Shown here: piece by piece, positions 1 through 6,922 of the stretch
Layout of the letters: each line of letters opens with the position of its first letter
Position numbering within the stretch: the first letter of the stretch is position 1
NCBI GenBank assembly: GCA_035517615.1
Contig: DATIYM010000008.1
Coordinates: 67,244-131,243, forward strand
DNA: 64,000 nucleotides
Reading direction: 5' to 3'
From: AG25 sp035517615
GTDB taxonomy: Bacteria; Gemmatimonadota; Gemmatimonadetes; Gemmatimonadales; GWC2-71-9
The notes under the pieces: generated by a model
Told to the model about the DNA's origin: nothing
Databases searched by the model: none
Seen by the model: the letters and a program-made list of their open reading frames with translations, nothing else
Program-made: the position numbers and the translations under genes

Positions 1-864
1 AGCGCGCTGGCCGCGCTGCTCATCGCGGTCAGGCCTCCGGCCGCCGCGCAAACACCCGGGCGCGTAACGTACGACGTTCGGGTGATCATGCCGCGCGCGA
101 GAGCGGAAACCGTCGTCGTCGCGCGCGGCCGGATCAGCGAGCCCGAGGAAGCGAAACTGCGGCTCGAGCTGGTGAGCGACGCCGCACGGCTCGATGCGTT
201 GCTCGGCGTCGTGAGCCAGGGGGATACGGTCGAGCTGAGCGGGGGATTCAACCGGCGGCTGCGCGCCGGCCGCTCAGCGCGCGGACTGCCGCTCTGGGAA
301 GTGGACGACTATCACCGCTCCGTGCGACTGCCGTGGGGGGGCACAGCCCGACTCTATCCCTTTGGCCCGCCGCAGTCCGCGCAGAGCGGCCCTCCCGTGT
401 GGCTCGCCATCACGGTGACGCGCGATCGCGTCGCGGGCGATACTCGTCCGCTCGAATCGGTGGTGGTGTTCGACTCGACGGTGCACGTGACCATGGAAGC
501 GATCGTGCACCCACGCCGCGCCGCCGTACGCGTGACATTGCTCCGCGGCGACAGCTCCAGCGCACCGAAGCTGCTCGACATGGTGACAGACGGGCCGTCG
601 AAACTGGTCACGTTCGTTCTCGGGCGAAATCAATCGACCACGCTCGATGTGGCCTTGCGCTCGCCCGGTCTTACGCTCGACCCCGCGGATAGCACGCTCG
701 CGCGCGACGCGGATGTCGTGTGCCTGCGCGTGACCGACCCCGACCCCTCCCACGATGGAGCGGCGCACGTGCGCTGCGGCCGGGTGAACAACGTCGCGCG
801 GACCTTGCCTCTTTCCGATGGCGATACGATCGTCACCACGTTCTCGTGGCCCGTTCCGCGTTGA
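1..864 (+). CDS. Secreted protein of unknown function, 5' end outside the window
   Basis: The reading frame is open from the first base of the window, so the start codon lies upstream; at least 287 residues are present. The first visible residues form the tail of a signal peptide: a hydrophobic Ala/Leu stretch ending in an AAAQ-type cleavage site around base 50, so the protein is probably exported. An in-frame ATG at 82 would remove that signal and is not favoured. The rest is soluble, rich in Val, Asp and Arg, with beta-type alternation and no motif I recognise. It ends 49 bp before argC, with the argC promoter in the gap, so it is probably not part of the arginine operon. Function unknown. 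Confidence 0.6.
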   Translation, partial: SALAALLIAVRPPAAAQTPGRVTYDVRVIMPRARAETVVVARGRISEPEEAKLRLELVSDAARLDALLGVVSQGDTVELSGGFNRRLRAGRSARGLPLWEVDDYHRSVRLPWGGTARLYPFGPPQSAQSGPPVWLAITVTRDRVAGDTRPLESVVVFDSTVHVTMEAIVHPRRAAVRVTLLRGDSSSAPKLLDMVTDGPSKLVTFVLGRNQSTTLDVALRSPGLTLDPADSTLARDADVVCLRVTDPDPSHDGAAHVRCGRVNNVARTLPLSDGDTIVTTFSWPVPR

Positions 865-875
865 GGATGACGCCC

Positions 876-902
876 TTGAAGAACGGTTTCCTGTTGTATA
901 CT
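876..902 (+). promoter_or_regulatory. Putative argC promoter
   Basis: A TTGAAG at 876-881 and a TATACT at 897-902 make a plausible -35/-10 pair, though the 15-bp spacer is short. The stretch 893-930 is strikingly A/T-rich for this genome. Transcription would begin around 909-914, at or next to the argC ATG at 914, and there is no Shine-Dalgarno sequence in between, so the mRNA is predicted to be nearly leaderless. The -10 lies inside the first ARG-box-like site. Confidence 0.5.
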
Positions 903-930
903 TTTACGCTGTAATGCATAAAAATACACG
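893..930 (+). promoter_or_regulatory. Tandem ARG-box-like operators over the argC start
   Basis: Two 18-bp A/T-rich sites lie at 893-910 and 913-930, separated by 2 bp. The second, AATGCATAAAAATACACG, matches 8 of the 10 fixed positions of the ArgR box consensus wnTGAATwwwwATTCAnw; the first matches about half. Paired ARG boxes a few bp apart are the usual target of the ArgR hexamer. The pair covers the -10 element and the start codon of argC, a position suited to arginine-dependent repression. No argR gene is in the window. Confidence 0.5.
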
Positions 931-1873
931 AGTGCCCGTCGGGATCCTCGGGGCCTCGGGCTACGTCGGCCAGGAGTTGCTCCGGCTCCTGGCCGGCCAC
1001 CCCGAGGCCTCCGTCGCCTTTGCCACTGCCGATCACGCGGCGGGCGAGGTGCACGAGGGCATCACGCTCGTCAAAGTGGACGACGCACCCCTCCAGCGCG
1101 CGGAGCTCGTGTTTTCCTGCCTGCCGCACGGTGTCTCCGGCCGCTACGTGCAGAACGTGCGCGCCCAGGGCATCCGCTCGGTGGATCTGTCTGCGGATTT
1201 TCGGCTCAGCGCGCAGGCGGTGTACGGGCTCACGGAGGTCGCGCGGCCCAGGGTGGCAGCGGCCGATCTGGTCGCGAATCCCGGTTGCTATCCCACGGCG
1301 GCGCTGCTCGCGCTGATTCCCCTCGCGCAACGTCAGCTGATCGACCTGGATCGTGAAGTCGTGATCGACGCTGCGTCCGGCGTGACCGGCGCGGGCCGCA
1401 GCCCCAAGCGCGAATATTTGTTTGGCGAAGTGGCCGAGGACTTCCGCGCGTACGCCGCGGGCAACACGCACCGGCACATCCCGGAGCTGCGCGCGACGCT
1501 CGAGCGCGAGGCCGGGTTCGCGGGCGACGTGATCTTCACCCCCCACCTGCTCCCCGTGCGGCGCGGTATTCTCGAAACCATCCACGTTCCGCTCTCCCGC
1601 CCGCTCGACCAGGCCGGCGCTTTGGCGGTCTATGAGGAAGCGTACGCGGGTGAAGCATGCATCCAGCTGGTCTCGGGGGCGTTGCCGTCGCTCCGGGACG
1701 TCGTATACCGCAACCGGGTGGCGCTCGGCGTCGTGGCGGTAGCGCAGGTCAAGCGCCCACGGCTTACGGTGGTCGCGGCGATCGACAATCTCGTGAAGGG
1801 TGCCGCAGGGCAGGCGATCCAGAATATGAACGTCATGCTCGGCATCAAGGAAACGTCGGGGCTCGTATGCTAA
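914..1873 (+). CDS. argC: N-acetyl-gamma-glutamyl-phosphate reductase
   Basis: Third step of arginine synthesis: NADPH-dependent reduction of N-acetylglutamyl phosphate to the semialdehyde. The protein has 319 residues, a normal length. It shows the N-terminal nucleotide-binding loop GASGYVGQELLRLL (about residues 11-24), the catalytic-cysteine motif NPGCYPTAALLAL, and the family signature GVTGAGRSPK. The start is placed at ATG 914 because the conserved sequence begins there; upstream in-frame codons would overlap the preceding gene. It has no Shine-Dalgarno sequence and is probably read from a near-leaderless transcript. The 3' end overlaps argB by 7 bp, so the four arg genes form one translationally coupled operon, probably controlled by the ARG-box-like sites over the start codon. 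Confidence 0.96.
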   Translation: MHKNTRVPVGILGASGYVGQELLRLLAGHPEASVAFATADHAAGEVHEGITLVKVDDAPLQRAELVFSCLPHGVSGRYVQNVRAQGIRSVDLSADFRLSAQAVYGLTEVARPRVAAADLVANPGCYPTAALLALIPLAQRQLIDLDREVVIDAASGVTGAGRSPKREYLFGEVAEDFRAYAAGNTHRHIPELRATLEREAGFAGDVIFTPHLLPVRRGILETIHVPLSRPLDQAGALAVYEEAYAGEACIQLVSGALPSLRDVVYRNRVALGVVAVAQVKRPRLTVVAAIDNLVKGAAGQAIQNMNVMLGIKETSGLVC

Positions 1874-2628
1874 GCCCGTGTGTCGTGAAAATCGGCGGCA
1901 ACGAGCTCGACCGCCCGGAGTGGATCGCGGAGTGCGCGCGCCGCCTCGGCCGCGTATCGCCCCTCGTCGTGGTTCATGGCGGTGGCCAGGGCATCACTGC
2001 CGTGTCGCGACGCCTCGGATTGCCGGTCGAAAAAAAGGACGGCGTTCGCGTGACCACCCCGGAAATCGCCGCGGTCGTCGAGATGGTGCTCGCGGGCCCG
2101 ATCAACCGCCAGGTCGTGGACGCGCTTCGCGCCGCCGGCCTCGATGCGATCGGCCTGACGGGCATCGATGGCGGGCTCTTCAGCGCGCGTCGCACCGACG
2201 CCGACCTCGGGCATGTGGGCACGATTCTGAGCGTGCGCGCCGGGTTGCTCGAAGGGTTGCTGCGCGCCGGCCTCGTTCCCGTAATCGCTCCCATCGCTCC
2301 GGTGCCCGGTGGAGGGACGCCGTTCAACGTCAATGCCGATGAAGCGGCGGCGGCGGTTGGAGCGGCGCTCTCGGCGCGCGAAGTCCTGTTCGTGTCCGAC
2401 GTGCCGGGTGTGGCGGTGGGCGGCACCACGCAGCGCGAGCTTGCGATTTCCGAGCTCGAGACACTCATCAGCACCGGCGTGGCGCGCGATGGCATGGCCG
2501 CGAAGCTCAGAGCCGCGGCGGCCGCCCTGCGCGGCGGAGCCCGGGGCGTGCGCATCGGCAATCTCGACATGCTGGACGGGCCGGCCGCCGGAACGCGGAT
2601 CGTGGACGCCGCCACGGAGCCCGCGTGA
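1867..2628 (+). CDS. argB: Acetylglutamate kinase
   Basis: Phosphorylates N-acetylglutamate with ATP, the second step of arginine synthesis. The protein has 253 residues, short for the family but typical of the compact amino-acid-kinase form. Visible motifs are VVKIGGNEL at the N terminus (phosphate-binding Lys/Gly loop), VVVHGGGQGI, the substrate loop around GVRVTTPE, and FNVNADEAAAAVGAAL followed by VLFVSDVPGV. ATG 1867 is used because the VVKIGG core starts six residues later; it overlaps argC by 7 bp. The LysW-dependent kinase of lysine synthesis is related, but no lysW is nearby and the argC/argD context supports arginine. The end overlaps argD by 4 bp. Confidence 0.93.
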   Translation: MLSPCVVKIGGNELDRPEWIAECARRLGRVSPLVVVHGGGQGITAVSRRLGLPVEKKDGVRVTTPEIAAVVEMVLAGPINRQVVDALRAAGLDAIGLTGIDGGLFSARRTDADLGHVGTILSVRAGLLEGLLRAGLVPVIAPIAPVPGGGTPFNVNADEAAAAVGAALSAREVLFVSDVPGVAVGGTTQRELAISELETLISTGVARDGMAAKLRAAAAALRGGARGVRIGNLDMLDGPAAGTRIVDAATEPA

Positions 2629-3788
2629 CCGCCGTGCAATCCCCAACCTCCGTGCTCGCCGGCGTGTACGGCCGTGTGGGGCCGGTCTTCGTGCGCGGAG
2701 CAGGATGCGAGCTGATCGCGGAGGACGGAAAGCGCTATCTCGACTTCGTGGCCGGCATCGGCGTCAATGCGCTCGGTTATGACCACCCGGTCATTCGGAA
2801 TGCGATCACGCGAGCGCTCGAAAGCGGCCTGATTCACGTGTCCAACCTGTACCGCACCGAGCCCGGTGAACGGCTGGCGCAGGAGCTCGTGCAGCGCTCG
2901 TTCGCGGATCAGGTGTTTTTCTGCAACTCCGGCGCGGAGGCCAACGAGGCCGCGTTCAAGTTCGCCCGCAAGTGGTCGGGACGACCCGGGATCATCGCGT
3001 TCAGCGGTGCGTTTCACGGCCGCCTGTTCGCCTCGCTGGCCGCAACCGACCGGCCCGATTTCCGCCGTCCGTTCGAGCCCCTCGTTCCGGGAATCCAGAT
3101 CGTTCGATTGGACGACCAGGCAGCCGTCGAAGCTGCCGTCGCGGCATCGAGCACCGGAGCGGTGATCATCGAGCCGGTGCAGGGAGAGGGTGGGGTGCGG
3201 CCGATCGATTTCGAATTTCTGAAGCGGCTGCGCGCGCTGTGTGATGCGCACCGGGTTGCGCTGATCTTCGACGAGGTCCAGTGCGGGCTCGGCCGGACCG
3301 GGACGCTGTTCGCCTACGAACAGGCCGGTGTCTCGCCCGATATTCTCACGCTCGCCAAACCGCTGGCGGGTGGCCTGCCCATGGGCGCCGTGCTGATCAA
3401 GGAAGCCATTGGCGCGGTGCTCGTGCCCGGGGATCACGCCACCACGTTCGGCGGCGGTCCGTTCATCGCGAGCGTCGCGCTCGACGTGCTCCGCGCCCTC
3501 GCGCGGCCCGAATTCCTCGATGCCGTGCGCTGCAACGGGGAGTGGTTCGGCTCGAGGCTCAACGCGCTCGCAGCCCGCGCTAAGCGGGTGCGCGCGGTTC
3601 GCGGCCGAGGATACATGTGGGGCATCGAGCTCGCGGAGCCCGCCGCTCCCTATATCACGGCCGCGCGCGAGGCCGGGCTGCTCGTCGTGGGCGCCGGTGC
3701 CAGCGTGCTGCGGCTGTTGCCACCGCTCGTGGCCACTCAGGGCGATTTGGGGCGCGGCGCGTCCATTCTCGAGTCGGTCCTCGCGTGA
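2625..3788 (+). CDS. argD: Acetylornithine aminotransferase
   Basis: PLP-dependent class III aminotransferase converting N-acetylglutamate semialdehyde to N-acetylornithine; 387 residues, a normal length. It shows the GIGVNALGYDHP segment, SGAEANEAAFKFARK, EPVQGEGGVRP, the cofactor-binding DEVQCGLGRTG, and the PLP lysine in LAKPLAGGLPMGA. It starts with GTG at 2625, overlapping argB as GTGA, with a GGAG about 9 nt upstream. It sits between argB and an acetyltransferase gene with 4-bp overlaps on both sides. Succinyldiaminopimelate aminotransferase activity (as in E. coli ArgD) is possible in addition. Confidence 0.94.
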   Translation: MTAVQSPTSVLAGVYGRVGPVFVRGAGCELIAEDGKRYLDFVAGIGVNALGYDHPVIRNAITRALESGLIHVSNLYRTEPGERLAQELVQRSFADQVFFCNSGAEANEAAFKFARKWSGRPGIIAFSGAFHGRLFASLAATDRPDFRRPFEPLVPGIQIVRLDDQAAVEAAVAASSTGAVIIEPVQGEGGVRPIDFEFLKRLRALCDAHRVALIFDEVQCGLGRTGTLFAYEQAGVSPDILTLAKPLAGGLPMGAVLIKEAIGAVLVPGDHATTFGGGPFIASVALDVLRALARPEFLDAVRCNGEWFGSRLNALAARAKRVRAVRGRGYMWGIELAEPAAPYITAAREAGLLVVGAGASVLRLLPPLVATQGDLGRGASILESVLA

Positions 3789-4279
3789 CCGCCCGCGCGC
3801 TCCGCGCTCCCGTTCTTGCACTTGATCCCGTCATCCGTCCGGCGAAGCTCGGTGACGTGCCGGGACTCGAGTCGCTGATGGCTCCGTACGTGGCCACGGG
3901 GGATCTTCTCCCGCGCAGCAACTACGATCTGTGCCGCCATATCAAGGAGTATGTCGTAGCGGAGCACGACGGCGCGATCGTCGGATGCGCCTCGCTCAAG
4001 GTCTACTCAGGTGAGCTCGCGGAGCTCGGTGCCCTCGCGGTGCGCGCGAGCCAGCAGGGGCGGGGCATTGGGCGGATGTTGACGCTTGCCTTGATCGAGG
4101 AAGCGCGGGAGGCGGGTATTCGGGAGCTCCTCGCGCTCACGCGCAAACCTGCATTCTTCTTGAAGCTCGGGTTCGAGCCTTCGGACCGGGAGCACTTCCC
4201 GTTGAAGGTGTGGGCGGACTGCGCGCGCTGCCCGCGCCAGAACTGCTGCGATGAAGTGGCGGTCGTGCTCAGGTCCTAG
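3785..4279 (+). CDS. argA: Short-form N-acetylglutamate synthase (GNAT)
   Basis: A 164-residue GNAT acetyltransferase that probably makes N-acetylglutamate, the first step of arginine synthesis. It carries the GNAT acetyl-CoA loop ASQQGRGIGRML, an AELGALAVR strand before it, and the FFLKLGF strand. The C-terminal signature KVWADCARCP followed by further cysteines (four within about twelve residues) is characteristic of the short NAGS enzymes of actinobacteria, deltaproteobacteria and Thermus, which lack the kinase-like domain of E. coli ArgA. GTG 3785 overlaps argD as GTGA. The last gene of the arg operon, it ends tail-to-tail with the minus-strand permease (4-bp overlap). The paired cysteines could bind zinc. 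Confidence 0.85.
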   Translation: MTARALRAPVLALDPVIRPAKLGDVPGLESLMAPYVATGDLLPRSNYDLCRHIKEYVVAEHDGAIVGCASLKVYSGELAELGALAVRASQQGRGIGRMLTLALIEEAREAGIRELLALTRKPAFFLKLGFEPSDREHFPLKVWADCARCPRQNCCDEVAVVLRS

Positions 4280-5154
4280 TTCGTTACCGGCGCAAGCTCC
4301 CGATCGGGTTCCAGTGGCGTCTCGCGCAACCTGTTGAAGAAACGATACAAGAGCCACAAATCGAGCGTTCCCACTCCCGCCAGGACCGAGAACGCCGCTC
4401 CACCCTCGATGATGTGCAGCTGCTGCAGCAGCGTCGAGATGCCGAAGCCAACCACCCACGCGTCGAAGCTCATGCAAATACGCCGGAACGTCTCCGGTCG
4501 CACGCGTTTGATCACCTGCACGCCCATCGGGATGCCGATGGCGAGGCTCGGCAGGATGTAGGGCAGGAGCCCCGCGCTTTCCCTGGTGAACATGTGCGCG
4601 ACGTAATACGCGATGGCGGTGAATGTCGACTCGGCGAGGCGTACCAGTCCAAGTCCCGCACGGAAATCCTGTTTTGTGAATCCCTGGTTCGAGAGCATGA
4701 GCGCCAGCGGGGGGCCGGAAATCGTCGTCACCGCGTAGAGCACGCCGAGTCCGCCGCCGAATGCCAGTCCCGCTCGACGCTCGGCGCGGATGGGGCGACG
4801 AAAGCCCGCGGCCTGCAGCAGAATCAGCGGCAGCAGCATGAGAAAAGTCACGAGCTTGAGCCAGCCCGGGTGGACCCGATGCAGGATCGAGGTACCGATG
4901 ACCACTCCTGGCGCGAGGCCGACGATGATCGGCACCATGCGACGCCACACGTTTGGTAGGCTCGCGCGGTTCACCCACAGCACGTACGCATTCAGGCAGA
5001 CCTCGATCCACACGAGCGCCGGATTGAGCACGCGGTTCGTGTAGAACAGGAGAGCGACCGGAACGGTGATCGACGAAAACCCGTACCCCAGCGCGCCATT
5101 GACCGTGGCGGCGAGCAGGGTAATGAGCACGAGAACGAGGAGTGCGGTAGTCAT
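4276..5154 (-). CDS. TauE/SafE (TSUP) family permease
   Basis: An integral inner-membrane protein of 292 residues with about eight hydrophobic segments. It shows the family-typical N-terminal repeat (VNGALGYGFSSITVPVAL) and a second repeat in the C-terminal half (GFTKQDFRAGLGLVRLAE). TSUP proteins move sulfur-containing anions such as sulfite, sulfate, thiosulfate or sulfoacetate, usually coupled to protons. This is the last gene of the minus-strand operon leader peptide - DUF2292 - Porin_O_P - TSUP, 7 bp after the porin gene. With the cysteine leader upstream, import of an inorganic sulfur oxyanion is more likely than export, but this is inferred from context only. Confidence 0.85.
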   Translation of the reverse strand: MTTALLVLVLITLLAATVNGALGYGFSSITVPVALLFYTNRVLNPALVWIEVCLNAYVLWVNRASLPNVWRRMVPIIVGLAPGVVIGTSILHRVHPGWLKLVTFLMLLPLILLQAAGFRRPIRAERRAGLAFGGGLGVLYAVTTISGPPLALMLSNQGFTKQDFRAGLGLVRLAESTFTAIAYYVAHMFTRESAGLLPYILPSLAIGIPMGVQVIKRVRPETFRRICMSFDAWVVGFGISTLLQQLHIIEGGAAFSVLAGVGTLDLWLLYRFFNRLRETPLEPDRELAPVTN

Positions 5155-5161
5155 CGGACGC

Positions 5162-6388
5162 TCAGAACGCCTGTTGGAATCGAGTGACGAGGAAATGCTC
5201 GGGCGCGCGGTTACCGCCCGCGGCTCCTCCCGAGAACTGAGCCTGTTCGTAATTCACCTCGATCTTCATCGCGGGAGCGAGGTGCCAGGTGGCGCCCAGC
5301 GCCCACGCGGTGGTTTTGCTGGGGGAGTTCGCGATGTTCGCAAATGCCGGAAAGGCGGCCGGATCGATCGAGAGCTCGCTGTAGCGGGCCGCCAGCTCGA
5401 TGGCGCCCCAATGATGGGCTTCGGGGTCGAACGTGTGGCGCGGCGAGGCGGTCGTGAACGACGCGCTCTCGCCTGTGACGAAAACGGATGCGGCGACTTG
5501 CCAGCTCGTGTTGGCGATGTCGGCCGCCGCGGCACTGCGGCTCACGCGCTGTGAAGAACGAACCCACTCCCCCAGCACGCCAAACCGGCCGGCATAAACA
5601 TAGCCCTGCGGCGTGATCCGGCTGCGCGTCCCAGCCGCAATCGTGCTGTCACGGTACCGAAACATCGCCTGCTGGCCCGGCGTCACATAGCTCGCAAGCG
5701 CGGGAGCGGCGATCGTTCCCTGCTCTGTTCCACTGGTCCCCGCGATTCCAACGCCGATGTGCGGCAGGCGAAAGAAGACACGAGCCTCGAAGTCCTTGTC
5801 GTTCGAAACATCGAGGTCCCCATTCCCAAGATCCGGGACGCCGTTGAACACTCCCGCTGCCACCGAAACGACCGGCCTCTCGCAAAAGAGCTGCGCGCCC
5901 ACATCCCGGTTGGGCACGAGATTGGTCGGCAGCGCCCGCTCGGCGAAACGCAGGTCGATGGCCGACTGCAGACGCTCGAGGCCGACTGGTGGTTTCATCT
6001 TGCCGAACCGAAGGCCCCCCTGAGGCACCGGCCGGAAATCCAGATAGGCGTCGAACAGCGTGACTTTGCCTTGACCGAAATCCGGCGTGAGCCGCAGCGT
6101 GAAGTACTTCCACGTGGTCACGTCCACGACGGGCCGTGCGCGGCGGAGCAGGAACGTGCTGGTTCCGAGATTCGCGGGCACGCGGGGAAAGAAGCGGCCG
6201 TCGGCCTGGATGTATCCTTTCAGCCGCAACTGGAAGCTGCCGTCGCTCGAGCCGATCGAGAACCCCGCGGGGCCCGCGGTCGCTGTGGGACTGGATTCCT
6301 GTCCCGAGAGCGTGGCGGGCTCGGTCAAGCCGACCAGCGACCACACTCCAGCCACCCCGAACACTCTCGCCCACCCAGCCATGCTCAT
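5162..6388 (-). CDS. Phosphate-selective porin O/P family outer-membrane porin
   Basis: A 408-residue exported beta-barrel. The signal peptide covers roughly residues 1-29, ending near LSGQ. The mature part has the Porin_O_P hallmarks: FQLRLKGYIQADGRFF at the N terminus, a TSTFLLRRARPVVDVTTWKYF strand pair, FRFGKMK-like KPPVGLERLQS, and a C-terminal strand ending in phenylalanine (VTRFQQAF), as expected for assembly by BamA. ATG 6388 is chosen over in-frame codons to 6460 because GGAG lies 8 nt upstream and the signal peptide begins there. The OprP/OprO family prefers oxyanions; beside a TSUP permease and a cysteine leader it may pass sulfate or thiosulfate rather than phosphate. That substrate is inference. 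Confidence 0.85.
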   Translation of the reverse strand: MSMAGWARVFGVAGVWSLVGLTEPATLSGQESSPTATAGPAGFSIGSSDGSFQLRLKGYIQADGRFFPRVPANLGTSTFLLRRARPVVDVTTWKYFTLRLTPDFGQGKVTLFDAYLDFRPVPQGGLRFGKMKPPVGLERLQSAIDLRFAERALPTNLVPNRDVGAQLFCERPVVSVAAGVFNGVPDLGNGDLDVSNDKDFEARVFFRLPHIGVGIAGTSGTEQGTIAAPALASYVTPGQQAMFRYRDSTIAAGTRSRITPQGYVYAGRFGVLGEWVRSSQRVSRSAAAADIANTSWQVAASVFVTGESASFTTASPRHTFDPEAHHWGAIELAARYSELSIDPAAFPAFANIANSPSKTTAWALGATWHLAPAMKIEVNYEQAQFSGGAAGGNRAPEHFLVTRFQQAF

Positions 6389-6456
6389 CGAAGACTCCAG
6401 GTCGAAGTGAGCACTTCCGGTGGTCCGGTCAGCGCGGAAAAGGGATTCGCCAATCA

Positions 6457-6648
6457 TCACGCAATACCATCCTGCTCGTCGTGCCCGGCGACGCGAACCT
6501 TTTCACGCCGCTCCACCTGCACCACACGCGAATCATGAATCACGATCTCGACGGAGCCATAGCGGATGCCCGCGATCGCCTGCGCGATCTGGCGCAGGAG
6601 ACCGGGATCGGTTGCGGGCCCGTCATATCGCACCGCCACGTCGCGCAT
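6457..6648 (-). CDS. DUF2292 (YezD-like) small protein
   Basis: A 63-residue soluble protein whose core, AIAGIRYGSVEIVIHDSRVV followed by VERREKVR, matches the DUF2292 pattern (a short helix, then RYGSV and a beta-hairpin ending in Q-x-E-R-x-E-K). Family members such as YezD of Bacillus accompany sulfur and cysteine genes, but their biochemical role is unknown to me. ATG 6648 is used instead of the preceding TTG because AGGAG lies 5 nt before it. It is the first structural gene after the cysteine leader and the intrinsic terminator; the porin follows after 68 bp. Confidence 0.82.
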   Translation of the reverse strand: MRDVAVRYDGPATDPGLLRQIAQAIAGIRYGSVEIVIHDSRVVQVERREKVRVAGHDEQDGIA

Positions 6649-6683
6649 CAAGGCTCCTTAACTGTTTCGTACGAGAGGGACGC

Positions 6684-6719
6684 AAAAAGGCCCGGCCACT
6701 CTTGGGTGGCCGGGCCTTT
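6684..6719 (-). terminator. Intrinsic terminator in the leader of the sulfur operon
   Basis: A perfect 14-bp inverted repeat (arms 6686-6699 and 6706-6719, loop TCTTGG at 6700-6705 on the plus strand) is followed on the minus strand by TTTTT, the last bases of which are at 6684. It sits after the cysteine leader peptide stop codon and 36 nt before the DUF2292 start, so it would end transcription inside the leader unless relieved. Nothing is transcribed into it from the plus-strand side, so it is not an ordinary end-of-operon terminator. Confidence 0.85.
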
Positions 6720-6753
6720 GTCTCGAGCTGTGGTCGAAGAGGTCTCTACATCC

Positions 6754-6846
6754 TCACGTCGTCACGGGCGAGCTGAAGGCATCCGTCCAACCCTCGAGTT
6801 GGCGGCGACAACAGCAACAACACACGCGACGAGCCTGAAGCTGCAT
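6754..6846 (-). CDS. Cysteine-rich leader peptide (attenuator)
   Basis: A 30-residue open frame, too short for routine gene finding, reads MQLQARRVCCCCCRRQLEGW and then ten more residues to a TGA at 6754-6756. Residues 9-13 are five consecutive cysteines, encoded TGT TGT TGC TGT TGT; cysteine is rare, so this run is very unlikely by chance. A strong promoter places the transcript start at the ATG, so translation would begin leaderless. A ribosome waiting at these codons when Cys-tRNA is scarce could prevent the downstream hairpin at 6686-6719 from forming. Directly after the run, CCAAC and GTTGG can form a small pausing hairpin. By analogy with amino-acid leader peptides this is a cysteine-responsive attenuator; an explicit antiterminator pairing was not resolved by eye. 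Confidence 0.8.
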   Translation of the reverse strand: MQLQARRVCCCCCRRQLEGWTDAFSSPVTT

Positions 6847-6853
6847 GGGCCGG

Positions 6854-6882
6854 AAGGTAGGCCTTCGCGTGAAGACTGTCAA
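6854..6882 (-). promoter_or_regulatory. Promoter of the cysteine leader/sulfur operon
   Basis: A consensus -35 TTGACA (6882-6877) and a TACCTT -10 (6859-6854) are separated by exactly 17 bp on the minus strand. The leader peptide ATG at 6846 follows 7 nt after the -10, where transcription should start, so the leader is predicted to be translated from a leaderless mRNA. The -35 is one arm of a palindrome shared with the divergent serine operon. Confidence 0.75.
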
Positions 6883-6891
6883 CGGTTGACA
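6877..6891. promoter_or_regulatory. Palindrome carrying two divergent -35 elements
   Basis: TGTCAACGGTTGACA is a perfect 7-bp inverted repeat around one central base. Its right arm contains TTGACA facing the serine operon (6886-6891) and its left arm contains TTGACA facing the sulfur operon (6882-6877). It may be only two back-to-back -35 hexamers or also an operator for a dimeric regulator acting on both operons. Confidence 0.6.
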
Positions 6892-6915
6892 CGACCGATC
6901 CGTGCTTTGGAGATT
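6886..6915 (+). promoter_or_regulatory. Putative promoter of the serine operon
   Basis: TTGACA at 6886-6891 is a perfect -35. With an 18-bp spacer the -10 would be GAGATT (6910-6915), a weak match, followed by 7 nt and ATG 6923. The same bases include GGAG (6909-6912), which could instead be a ribosome binding site if transcription starts further upstream. Confidence 0.4.
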
Positions 6916-6922
6916 GCGCGCG

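Noticed and set aside
1974..3821. Long minus-strand open frame opposite argB/argD
   Set aside because: It lies wholly antisense to well-conserved arg genes; its Arg/His-rich composition is typical of the antisense frame of GC-rich codons.
6686..6719. The hairpin read as a plus-strand terminator
   Set aside because: On the plus strand it is followed by only TTTG and no gene is transcribed into it; on the minus strand it is followed by five T and lies in a transcribed leader.
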